Shown here in pieces: positions 57,839 through 64,000 of a stretch of 64,000 bases of DNA. The stretch is from Acinetobacter wuhouensis (GTDB lineage Bacteria > Pseudomonadota > Gammaproteobacteria > Pseudomonadales > Moraxellaceae): NCBI RefSeq assembly GCF_001696605.3, contig NZ_CP031716.1:2356001-2420000 (forward strand). Direction: 5' to 3'. Made by a program: the position numbers and the translations under genes. A model generated the notes under the pieces. The model did not search any database. It was not told where the DNA came from and saw only the letters and a program-made list of their open reading frames with translations. Position 1 is the first letter of the stretch; every line of letters begins with the position of its first letter.

Positions 57839-57923
57839 TAATCTGTTAGCTGTTTCAGTTAACGTTAGATTATGACTCCTTGCTTCATTCATTTTTGGAT
57901 GGGGCTGCATAAACCGTAAGGAG
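57839..57923 (+). promoter_or_regulatory. structured rpsF leader (putative S6:S18 autoregulatory site)
   Basis: Hairpin 1: TAATCT / AGATTA (57839-57844, 57867-57872) with inner GTTA/TAAC and CTG-TTT-CAG. Hairpin 2: CTCCTTGC (57876-57883) pairs with GTAAGGAG (57916-57923), which holds the rpsF Shine-Dalgarno, with the CCG at 57914-57916 beside the stem. A CCG next to a paired Shine-Dalgarno resembles the known rpsF leader motif bound by S6:S18. It could shut translation when S6:S18 is in excess. Confidence 0.55.
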
Positions 57924-57929
57924 CTGACA

Positions 57930-58316
57930 ATGCGTCACTACGAAATCGTAATTCTGGTACACCCAGACCAAAGCGATCAAGTGGTAGGTATGGTAGAACG
58001 CTATATCTCTCACATTAAAGATGCTGAAGGTCAAATTCACCGTCTTGAAGATTGGGGCCGTCGCCAATTGGCTTACCCAATTAACAAAATCCACAAAGCG
58101 CACTATATTTTGATGAACATCGAATGTGGTCAAACTACGCTTAATGAATTAGAAGAATTGTTCCGTTATAACGATGCAATCCTTCGTAATGTAATTATCC
58201 GTCGTGAACACGCTATCACTGAAGAATCTTTACTCGCTAAGAGTGCTGAAGAAAAACGTGCGCGTAAAGCTCAACGTGAAGAAGCACAACAAGCTCAAGA
58301 TTCTGTTGAAGCATAA
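57930..58316 (+). CDS. rpsF: 30S ribosomal protein S6
   Basis: 128-residue S6 with the family start [18 protein letters not shown] and an intact fold, with a charged Lys/Glu-rich C-terminal tail. S6 binds S18 on the platform of the small subunit. First in rpsF-rpsR-rplI. Confidence 0.98.
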   Translation: MRHYEIVILVHPDQSDQVVGMVERYISHIKDAEGQIHRLEDWGRRQLAYPINKIHKAHYILMNIECGQTTLNELEELFRYNDAILRNVIIRREHAITEESLLAKSAEEKRARKAQREEAQQAQDSVEA

Positions 58317-58327
58317 GGAGAACATCA

Positions 58328-58555
58328 ATGGCACGTTTTTACCGTCGTCGCAAGTTCTGCCGCTTTACAGCTGAGAACGTTACGTACATCGACTACAAAG
58401 ATATCGACACTTTAAAACAGTACATCACTGAAAACGGCAAGATTGTTCCTAGCCGTATTACAGGTACTAAAGCTCGTTACCAACGTCAATTAGCGCTTGC
58501 TATCAAACAAGCTCGCTATTTAGCGTTGATTCCTTACACTGACAATCATAAGTGA
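58328..58555 (+). CDS. rpsR: 30S ribosomal protein S18
   Basis: 75-residue S18 with the family blocks [16 protein letters not shown] and [27 protein letters not shown]. Its first helix carries the single Cys also present in other S18 proteins. 11 bp after rpsF. Confidence 0.98.
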   Translation: MARFYRRRKFCRFTAENVTYIDYKDIDTLKQYITENGKIVPSRITGTKARYQRQLALAIKQARYLALIPYTDNHK

Positions 58556-58564
58556 GGTTGAGCC

Positions 58565-59011
58565 GTGGATATTATCTTATTACAACGCATTAAAAACCTT
58601 GGTAAATTAGGCGATAAAGTATCAGTTAAAGCTGGTTACGGCCGTAACTTCCTTATCCCTCAAGGTAAAGCAGTTGCTGCTACTGAAGCTAACACTGCTG
58701 CTTTTGAAGCTCGTCGTGCAGAACTTGAGAAAGCTGAAGCTGAAGTTTTAGCTACTGCTCAAGCACGTGCTGACCAATTGAACGAAGTAAATATCGTAAT
58801 CACTGCGAAAGCTGGTGACGAAGGTAAATTATTCGGTTCTATCGGTACTCGTGACATCGCAGACGCGTTAACTAACGCTGGTCTAGTTGTTGACCGTGCT
58901 GAAGTACGTTTACCTAACGGTGCGCTTCGTAACACTGGTGAATTCAACATCGCAATCCAATTGCACCATGATGTTGTTGCAGAAGTTCTCGTTACTATCG
59001 TATCTGAGTAA
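58565..59011 (+). CDS. rplI: 50S ribosomal protein L9
   Basis: 148-residue L9 with the N-terminal block [28 protein letters not shown] and a C-terminal domain joined by a long helix. The start is GTG 58565, with GAGG 5-8 nt upstream, overlapping the end of the previous spacer. It ends the operon. Confidence 0.97.
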   Translation: MDIILLQRIKNLGKLGDKVSVKAGYGRNFLIPQGKAVAATEANTAAFEARRAELEKAEAEVLATAQARADQLNEVNIVITAKAGDEGKLFGSIGTRDIADALTNAGLVVDRAEVRLPNGALRNTGEFNIAIQLHHDVVAEVLVTIVSE

Positions 59012-59022
59012 TTTCGTACCAA

Positions 59023-59055
59023 AAAAAAGAGCATACTTTTGTATGCTCTTTTTTT
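59023..59055 (+). terminator. terminator after rplI
   Basis: Stem AAAGAGCATAC / GTATGCTCTTT with a TTTT loop, flanked by A and T runs (59023-59053). Confidence 0.95.
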
Positions 59056-59220
59056 ATCTTTAAAATTTCAAACATTCCCCCATTTACCTATGTAAGTTTG
59101 ATATGCTCCCTTATCAAATATACTCGTTAGATAATTTTAGACTGCTGCATTAAGATACTTACTTGATCAAGTAAGTAATTTTTTTTACCGCATACACATT
59201 ATTTAAAATCAAGGTCTTAT

Positions 59221-60669
59221 ATGTCACAGGCAACCGCCACAGCTTCATCAAATAATTTTAATAAAGATGCTAAGTCATCAGACACAGCACAGCAATTAAA
59301 AGAATTTCGTACGCCACCCCATAACTTGGCGATCGAACAAGCTGTGCTTGCTGCATTGATGACCGTTGCCGAATCATTTGAACAAGTCAATGACATGTTG
59401 AATGAAAACGACTTTTACGCAACACGACATAAATACATTTTCCGTGCCATTGAAAAACTTGCCCAAGAAAGTTCGCCTTATGATGCAGTTTTGGTCAATG
59501 ACTGGTTGATTAAGCAAAATCTACTCGATGCCATTGGTGGTGAAGAATATTTAATGCAACTGATGGCAGACTCACCATCAAGTTTCTACAACCTAGAAAC
59601 CTATGCAGCTAAAATTAAAGAATTTGCGACTTTAAGAAATATGATTAAAGTCGGCAATGAAATTCTCCAAAATGCTTATGACACCAAAGGTCGAGATGTC
59701 AGTGAAATTTTAGACCTTGCTGAAACCAATATTTTTTCGATTGCTGAACAACATAATAATAATGCCAAAGCACAAGGTCCTAAACCAATTACCTCAGTTG
59801 TAGCTGACGTATTCGATAAATTGAATGAGTTGTCACAACTTGATGGCAATATTACAGGTTTAACCACAGGTTTTACCGAGCTTGATAATAAGACTTCGGG
59901 AATGCAAGCGGGTGACATGATCATTGTCGCTGCGCGTCCTTCGATGGGTAAAACCACGTTCGCGATGAACCTCGTTGAAAGTGTTTTATTCAACTGCGAC
60001 TTACCTGCGCTCGTGTTCTCTATGGAAATGCCCGCGGACTCGATCGCCATGCGTTTGATTTCAGCTTACGGTAAAGTCCACCAAGGTCACTTACGTTCAG
60101 GTAAACTGGACGGTGATGAATGGTCTAAGGTCACAGGTACAATCCTACAACTTCAAGAAAAGCATCTGTATATTGATGACTCTTCTGCCCTACCGCCTAC
60201 GGAAATGCGTGCGCGAGCTAGACGCATTGCAAAACAGCATGGTGGTAAGTTGGGCTGTATCATGGTCGATTATCTTCAGTTGATGAAAGTCCCAGGCATG
60301 GGCGATAACCGTGTGGGTGAAATTGGTGAAATTTCACGAAGCTTAAAAGCGCTTGCCAAAGAAATGATGTGTCCTGTCATTGCACTGTCTCAGCTCAACC
60401 GTTCTTTGGAGAACCGTCCAAATAAACGTCCTGTTATGTCTGACTTACGTGAATCTGGTGCGATCGAGCAGGATGCCGATTTGATTATGTTTATTTACCG
60501 TGATGAGGTGTATAACAAAGAGTCGAAAGAAGCAGGTACAGCAGAAATTATTATCGGTAAACAGCGTAACGGTCCAATTGGTACTGTACGTTTAGCTTTT
60601 GAAGGTCAATATACCCGATTCAGTAATTTATCACCTGAATACTATGCGCAATATGATGATGAAGAGTAA
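59221..60669 (+). CDS. dnaB: replicative DNA helicase
   Basis: 482-residue DnaB. N-terminal domain (residues 1-175), then the RecA-like ATPase with Walker A (AARPSMGKTTFAMN, about residue 237-250) and Walker B (CIMVDYLQL), followed by the conserved RSLKALAKE and QLNRSLENRPNKRP region. No intein is inserted. AAGG 9 nt before ATG 59221. Confidence 0.97.
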   Translation: MSQATATASSNNFNKDAKSSDTAQQLKEFRTPPHNLAIEQAVLAALMTVAESFEQVNDMLNENDFYATRHKYIFRAIEKLAQESSPYDAVLVNDWLIKQNLLDAIGGEEYLMQLMADSPSSFYNLETYAAKIKEFATLRNMIKVGNEILQNAYDTKGRDVSEILDLAETNIFSIAEQHNNNAKAQGPKPITSVVADVFDKLNELSQLDGNITGLTTGFTELDNKTSGMQAGDMIIVAARPSMGKTTFAMNLVESVLFNCDLPALVFSMEMPADSIAMRLISAYGKVHQGHLRSGKLDGDEWSKVTGTILQLQEKHLYIDDSSALPPTEMRARARRIAKQHGGKLGCIMVDYLQLMKVPGMGDNRVGEIGEISRSLKALAKEMMCPVIALSQLNRSLENRPNKRPVMSDLRESGAIEQDADLIMFIYRDEVYNKESKEAGTAEIIIGKQRNGPIGTVRLAFEGQYTRFSNLSPEYYAQYDDEE

Positions 60670-60741
60670 GGGATTCCCTGCTCTTTGTTTCATAAGTGGG
60701 CTTTAATTTACCGTTTTATATTCAGGCTGATATTTTCAAAA

Positions 60742-61371
60742 CTACGACTTAAACCAGTTGATCAGCCTTTCCCACCACAATTTCCAACCCGCCGTTACTT
60801 GTGAATGTTGAGGATGATCATTCATTTCAAGTGGTGGAAATGCCTGATTTAACTGCTGACAGCCTAGATATTTCTGTTGCAGTTTTGCCAAATAATAAAC
60901 TTGGTCATGTTCTAAAAAACCATCCAGAATTCCTATGTCTTTCCGATTTCCCAAGGCACAATTCGAAGTTTGTTTATTCCACGCTAAAAATGGTGCAATC
61001 GGTTTAGAAATACTCAACTGATCATTCTCACAACTCAGTTCTGCAAATGAAGCGATCTGATATTGCTCAGGCTTTCCACCATCAGGCGCATAAGCTAAAC
61101 CAATAATTAGACTGTCTTTCGCAATATTTTGGCTTGAAAATGTACTGTGCCATTGCATCGGTTTGGTATATTTAAATATATCCGACCATGAACGGAAAAT
61201 AAACTGATCTGAACTGAGCACTACAGCGAAATTTGAGCCGTCACCCTGCACTGCTTGAGAACTTTGAAAACGTGCAATAAATACATCATCCGCTGAGTAT
61301 GGCATACATGCCAAAACTGTCTGCATAAAAAATAATGCACACAATCCAATATAATAAGAGATACGCATCAT
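60742..61371 (-). CDS. hypothetical exported protein, 209 aa
   Basis: Signal peptide at about residues 1-22 (MRISYYIGLCALFFMQTVLAC region). The mature part has six Cys and no recognised domain; the C-terminus is Trp-rich (WKLWWERLINWFK). Two ATGs (61371 and 61368) follow a TTG at 61374; the ATG 61371 is chosen by convention. It follows the DUF4259 gene by 23 bp, so they are likely co-transcribed. Confidence 0.65.
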   Translation of the reverse strand: MMRISYYIGLCALFFMQTVLACMPYSADDVFIARFQSSQAVQGDGSNFAVVLSSDQFIFRSWSDIFKYTKPMQWHSTFSSQNIAKDSLIIGLAYAPDGGKPEQYQIASFAELSCENDQLSISKPIAPFLAWNKQTSNCALGNRKDIGILDGFLEHDQVYYLAKLQQKYLGCQQLNQAFPPLEMNDHPQHSQVTAGWKLWWERLINWFKS

Positions 61372-61394
61372 CAATTTATTCGGTATATCAAAGT

Positions 61395-61814
61395 TTATGA
61401 TGCATTTTTTAATATTTCTTTCAGTTCATTTAAGTTTTGTGTCCATTCTTCATAATCATCAGAATCTTGCCACAACTCATCGAGTTCAGAATTTTCTTGT
61501 GTCAGGATATCAATAACGATGATAGCTTTCTGAATCAGCGCAGTAGGAGGTCGTGCATCCAGTTGATCAATCCACTGACTCACACCATCCAGAAAATCTA
61601 GATCCTGTGTCCCCTTACCCGTGATTTGAGCCAACACTTCCGCTGCCGCATGCGCAATACTGCCATCGTCAGCATCAATAAAATCTTCATTTTTATCTGC
61701 AATGACCTGATCTAAAGCTTGCTCTATCACAACAAAGCCCGTGCTTTCCTCTAATTCAGCCGCCCAATCACAGGCGGTGTCATTACCAAATGGTTCGTGT
61801 GACCATGCTCCCAT
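61395..61814 (-). CDS. DUF4259 domain protein
   Basis: 139-residue soluble acidic protein beginning MGAWSHEPFGNDTACDWAAEL, the hallmark of DUF4259, and containing a helical core with IDADDGSIAHAAAEVLAQI. Function unknown; members occur as single domains near varied genes. First of a two-gene unit with the exported protein downstream. Confidence 0.85.
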   Translation of the reverse strand: MGAWSHEPFGNDTACDWAAELEESTGFVVIEQALDQVIADKNEDFIDADDGSIAHAAAEVLAQITGKGTQDLDFLDGVSQWIDQLDARPPTALIQKAIIVIDILTQENSELDELWQDSDDYEEWTQNLNELKEILKNAS

Positions 61815-62040
61815 CTTTCTACTACCCTTTCAAAATATCATGTTTATAAAATGTACAATTTTATATTAAAAATAAAGTCTGAAATTTTTACAAATTATGT
61901 TCAGAAGCAATTTTCACAAAATTTTCGATTTTAAGTCAAATCATGATCAGAAACACAAATGTTGATGTTTATTTCAAGTTGATCGGCATACAATAGACAG
62001 CATTGGAAAATCCTCAGCAATATTTGATATTTTCCAAATG

Positions 62041-62072
62041 ACGTGCAGCTTAGACTGCACGTTTATTTTTTA
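62041..62072 (+). promoter_or_regulatory. terminator-like hairpin in alr leader
   Basis: Perfect 8-bp stem ACGTGCAG / CTGCACGT (62041-62048, 62055-62062) with a 6-nt loop, followed by a T-rich tract. It sits 34 bp before the alr start with no forward gene just upstream (dnaB ends 1.4 kb earlier), so it could act as an attenuator or end an upstream RNA. No alanine-rich leader peptide is visible. Confidence 0.5.
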
Positions 62073-62096
62073 AATCTTCCTGAAGGAGTAATCAGG

Positions 62097-63170
62097 GTGC
62101 GCCAAGCAACAGTTTATATTGACAGTAAAGCGCTGCAATATAATTTAAACCGTGTTAAACAACTTGCCCCAACTGCTAAAATTGTCAGCATGGTCAAAGC
62201 CAACGCCTATGGGCACGGCGTAAAAGACTGTTTAGCCGCCTTAGCTGAAACGGATGCATTCGGTGTTGCCTGCCTTGAAGAAGCTTTAGAAATTCGTGCA
62301 TTGGACTATCAACAGCCGATTACCTTAATCGAAGGTATTTTCAGTGCCGATGAAATGGCTGTGGTGGTTGAAAATAACATTGAAGTCGTCGTCCATCAGC
62401 AAGAACAGTTAGATTGGTTACGCACTCAAAAAGATGCCTACATTGCCAAAGGATTAAAAGTCTGGGTCAAACTCAACAGTGGTATGAATCGCTTAGGTTT
62501 TAAAGTCCCTGAAATTATTGATGTGATTAACTCACTCAAAGCAGATGGTTTTACTTGCGTACTTGCAATGCACTTTGCCAATGCTGATGCAGAAGATCAT
62601 CCGCTCAATGAGCAACAAAAAAATCAATTTTTAGATGTCAAAGAAGCCTGTGATCCAATTATGGCGTCATGCTGTAACTCAGCTGCGATATTTAAATGGC
62701 CTGAATTAAATTTTGACTTTGTCCGTCCAGGCATAATGCTCTATGGTGCATCACCTTTTGCCGATAAGTCTGCCAATGATTTAGACATCAAACCTGTGAT
62801 GACGTTTACTGCGGAAATTATTGCTTTAAATCATATTCAAGCAGGTGAATCTGTTGGTTATGGCTCAACATTTGTTGCAGACACTGAGATGGATATAGCC
62901 ATTGTGTCTATTGGTTATGGTGATGGTTATCCACGTGCATTTCCTAAGCAAAACTACGTTGTGATCAATAGCAAAGCAACTCGTGTAATTGGTCGAGTGG
63001 CAATGGACATGATTGCGATTGATGTCACAGGTTTAAATGCACCTTTGGGTACTAAAGTCGAACTTTGGGGTAAAGATCGTTTGGTCGATGATGTTGCAGA
63101 AGCCAATGGCACGATTGGTTATGAATTGCTGTGTCGTATGAGTAATCGCCCTGTTCGTAAGAAAATTTGA
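62097..63170 (+). CDS. alr: alanine racemase
   Basis: 357-residue PLP enzyme producing D-alanine for peptidoglycan. PLP-lysine motif VSMVKANAYGHG near residue 30-41, catalytic Tyr in GYGSTFVADT and the later block GRVAMDMIAIDV. The start GTG 62097, with AGGAG 10 nt before, matches the family N-terminus (RQATVYIDSKAL); the frame open from 62043 would add 18 unlikely residues. A terminator-like hairpin lies in the leader. Confidence 0.96.
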   Translation: MRQATVYIDSKALQYNLNRVKQLAPTAKIVSMVKANAYGHGVKDCLAALAETDAFGVACLEEALEIRALDYQQPITLIEGIFSADEMAVVVENNIEVVVHQQEQLDWLRTQKDAYIAKGLKVWVKLNSGMNRLGFKVPEIIDVINSLKADGFTCVLAMHFANADAEDHPLNEQQKNQFLDVKEACDPIMASCCNSAAIFKWPELNFDFVRPGIMLYGASPFADKSANDLDIKPVMTFTAEIIALNHIQAGESVGYGSTFVADTEMDIAIVSIGYGDGYPRAFPKQNYVVINSKATRVIGRVAMDMIAIDVTGLNAPLGTKVELWGKDRLVDDVAEANGTIGYELLCRMSNRPVRKKI

Positions 63171-63250
63171 GGGTTGTAAAAAATGAGGGCTATTTAAAGC
63201 TCTCATCCTCGTGCTAATAAGTTAAATAAAATTATTGAATAGATTCATAA

Positions 63251-63387
63251 AAATCTCCCCTCTTGCGCAACGTTGTTGCTCATCTTTAAAAAAGAGGGGG
63301 AACTTCTTGTAACTAAAATAATTTCCAGTAATGAGAAGCCCCCTCCTTTGAAAAAGGTGAGGAACGTGTTCCGCAAGGGGAGGATTT
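63251..63387. repeat. MITE-like element with long imperfect inverted repeats (contains core copy C)
   Basis: 137-bp non-coding element whose two ends, about 55 bp each, are imperfect inverted repeats (left from AAATCTCCCCTC; right ending GGGGAGGATTT). The right end holds the 25-bp core at 63354-63378, with arms GGAAC / GTTCC (63361-63372). It lies between convergent alr and the protease gene and may serve as their shared terminator. No transposase. Confidence 0.75.
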
Positions 63388-63408
63388 AAATAAAAACCAA
63401 CATATAAC

Positions 63409-64000
63409 TCACTGAAAAAAATCATCATTCGGTTTTGGTAAATCTTGTAAACCTTTCTTCAAGGTTTCTGACCATTGTTTGCTGATCTGCTGAAAATAAG
63501 GTTCATCTTCATTGATTCTTTTTCCTTGCGGAATCACAAAAGAATCTTTTTGATAGACCAAAGTATCCAATGGCATACCTACAGAAACATTGGAACGCAA
63601 AGTAGAATCAAAAGAAATTAAACTGCAACGTAAAGCTTCATCTAAAGGCATGTCATAACTTAGAGCACGATCTAAAATCGGCTTACCATACTTACTTTCA
63701 CCAATCTGAAAATACGGCGTATCACTGGTCGCAGAGATAAAATTCCCTTGTGGGTAAATATTATACAACTGCATTTCCTCGCCCTTGATCTGACCACCGA
63801 CCAATAAACTACAGAAATAATTGCTTTGCTCTTGCGTATCTTCGGTTACATCTGCGATCACTTTACGTAGAATCTGCCCCACCAAACCCGCAACCTCAAA
63901 CATGGTATTTACACTGTATAAATTGGGTTCTTGTTTGAGTGCTAAATGATTCTTTAAATGTCCAATCACAGCTTGAGTTGTTGCCAAATTTCCAGACGTT
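63409..64000 (-). CDS. proteasome-type protease, C-terminal part (cut by window end)
   Basis: Reverse-strand frame from the window end to TGA/TAA at 63409, 197 residues seen, N-terminus missing. By memory it follows the bacterial proteasome-type (COG3484, 20S-like) protease: SGNLATTQ, SLLVGGQIKGE, YFQIGESKYGKPILDRAL, FDSTLRSNVSVGMPLDTLVY. The frame continues past 63987, so the start lies beyond the window. These Ntn-hydrolase-like proteins are common in proteobacteria and their function is not established. Confidence 0.88.
   Translation of the reverse strand, partial: TSGNLATTQAVIGHLKNHLALKQEPNLYSVNTMFEVAGLVGQILRKVIADVTEDTQEQSNYFCSLLVGGQIKGEEMQLYNIYPQGNFISATSDTPYFQIGESKYGKPILDRALSYDMPLDEALRCSLISFDSTLRSNVSVGMPLDTLVYQKDSFVIPQGKRINEDEPYFQQISKQWSETLKKGLQDLPKPNDDFFQ

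Noticed and set aside
59676..60050. Reverse-strand frame of 124 codons inside dnaB
   Set aside because: Antisense shadow of a confident core gene.

Overview
The window is A+T-rich gammaproteobacterial chromosome and most probably Acinetobacter. Pointers are the gene set and order (rpsF-rpsR-rplI-dnaB-alr, cyoABCDE, divergent ppsR/ppsA, prfA-prmC, coq7 behind an LplT-like transporter), the FAD-free Coq7-type ubiquinone hydroxylase, a TonB-dependent receptor with a Fur-box-like site, and several families of palindromic extragenic repeats. No phage, plasmid, transposase, integron or CRISPR locus was seen. The genus is inferred from remembered family features, not from a search.

Layout. 1-1.1 kb: truncated HolD-like gene, a 70-aa hypothetical gene and a 34-aa Cys/His miniprotein gene. 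1.5-5.1 kb: AlkK-type acyl-CoA ligase and a membrane M48 protease. 5.3-12.6 kb: tamA-tamB for outer-membrane assembly, with an unusually long TamA. 12.7-14.7 kb: lysophospholipid transporter and coq7. 14.8-22.9 kb: a reverse-strand series (membrane protein, SDR, HPPK-like, folB, ABC1 kinase, moeB, yebC, PlsC-like), interrupted by a forward hypothetical gene and an Lrp/AsnC regulator. 23.3-27.3 kb: 47-aa membrane protein, tRNA(CAT), TonB-dependent receptor, pirin. 27.4-33.1 kb: a small acyl-CoA catabolic set (ligase, acyl-CoA dehydrogenase, 3-hydroxyacyl-CoA-dehydrogenase-like SDR) with a divergent AraC regulator. 33.2-36.7 kb: orphan protein, a sulfonate-type ABC importer lacking its ATPase, and a bestrophin-like channel. 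36.8-38.7 kb: prfA-prmC. 39-43.3 kb: two glycine-zipper paralogues, a luciferase-like oxidoreductase, a YiaA-type protein and a truncated flavin-monooxygenase relative. 43.4-44 kb: a perfect 7-bp tandem repeat. 44-47.4 kb: ppsR/ppsA. 47.7-54 kb: RDD protein and cytochrome bo3 oxidase operon. 54.1-57.8 kb: three uncharacterised exported proteins. 57.8-63.2 kb: rpsF-rpsR-rplI, dnaB, two small reverse genes, alr. The end is a truncated proteasome-type protease gene.

Most of this is core chromosome. PrmC methylates the release factor made by its upstream neighbour. PpsR controls PpsA made from the divergent gene. CyoE makes the heme O used by CyoAB. TamA and TamB form one machine. Coq7 completes the ubiquinone that the cytochrome bo3 oxidase uses.

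The unusual material is mainly between genes. Three copies of a 25-bp palindromic core carry paired changes in their arms (A, B, C at 17986, 29526 and 63354), and one of them sits inside a MITE-like inverted-repeat element. Other points are a second palindrome family with two copies, a heptanucleotide microsatellite of 15 full copies, structured leaders before rpsF and alr, two short genes below usual length cut-offs, and two diverged or incomplete enzyme relatives (HPPK-like, FMO-like). I found no clear new multi-gene defence or mobile system.
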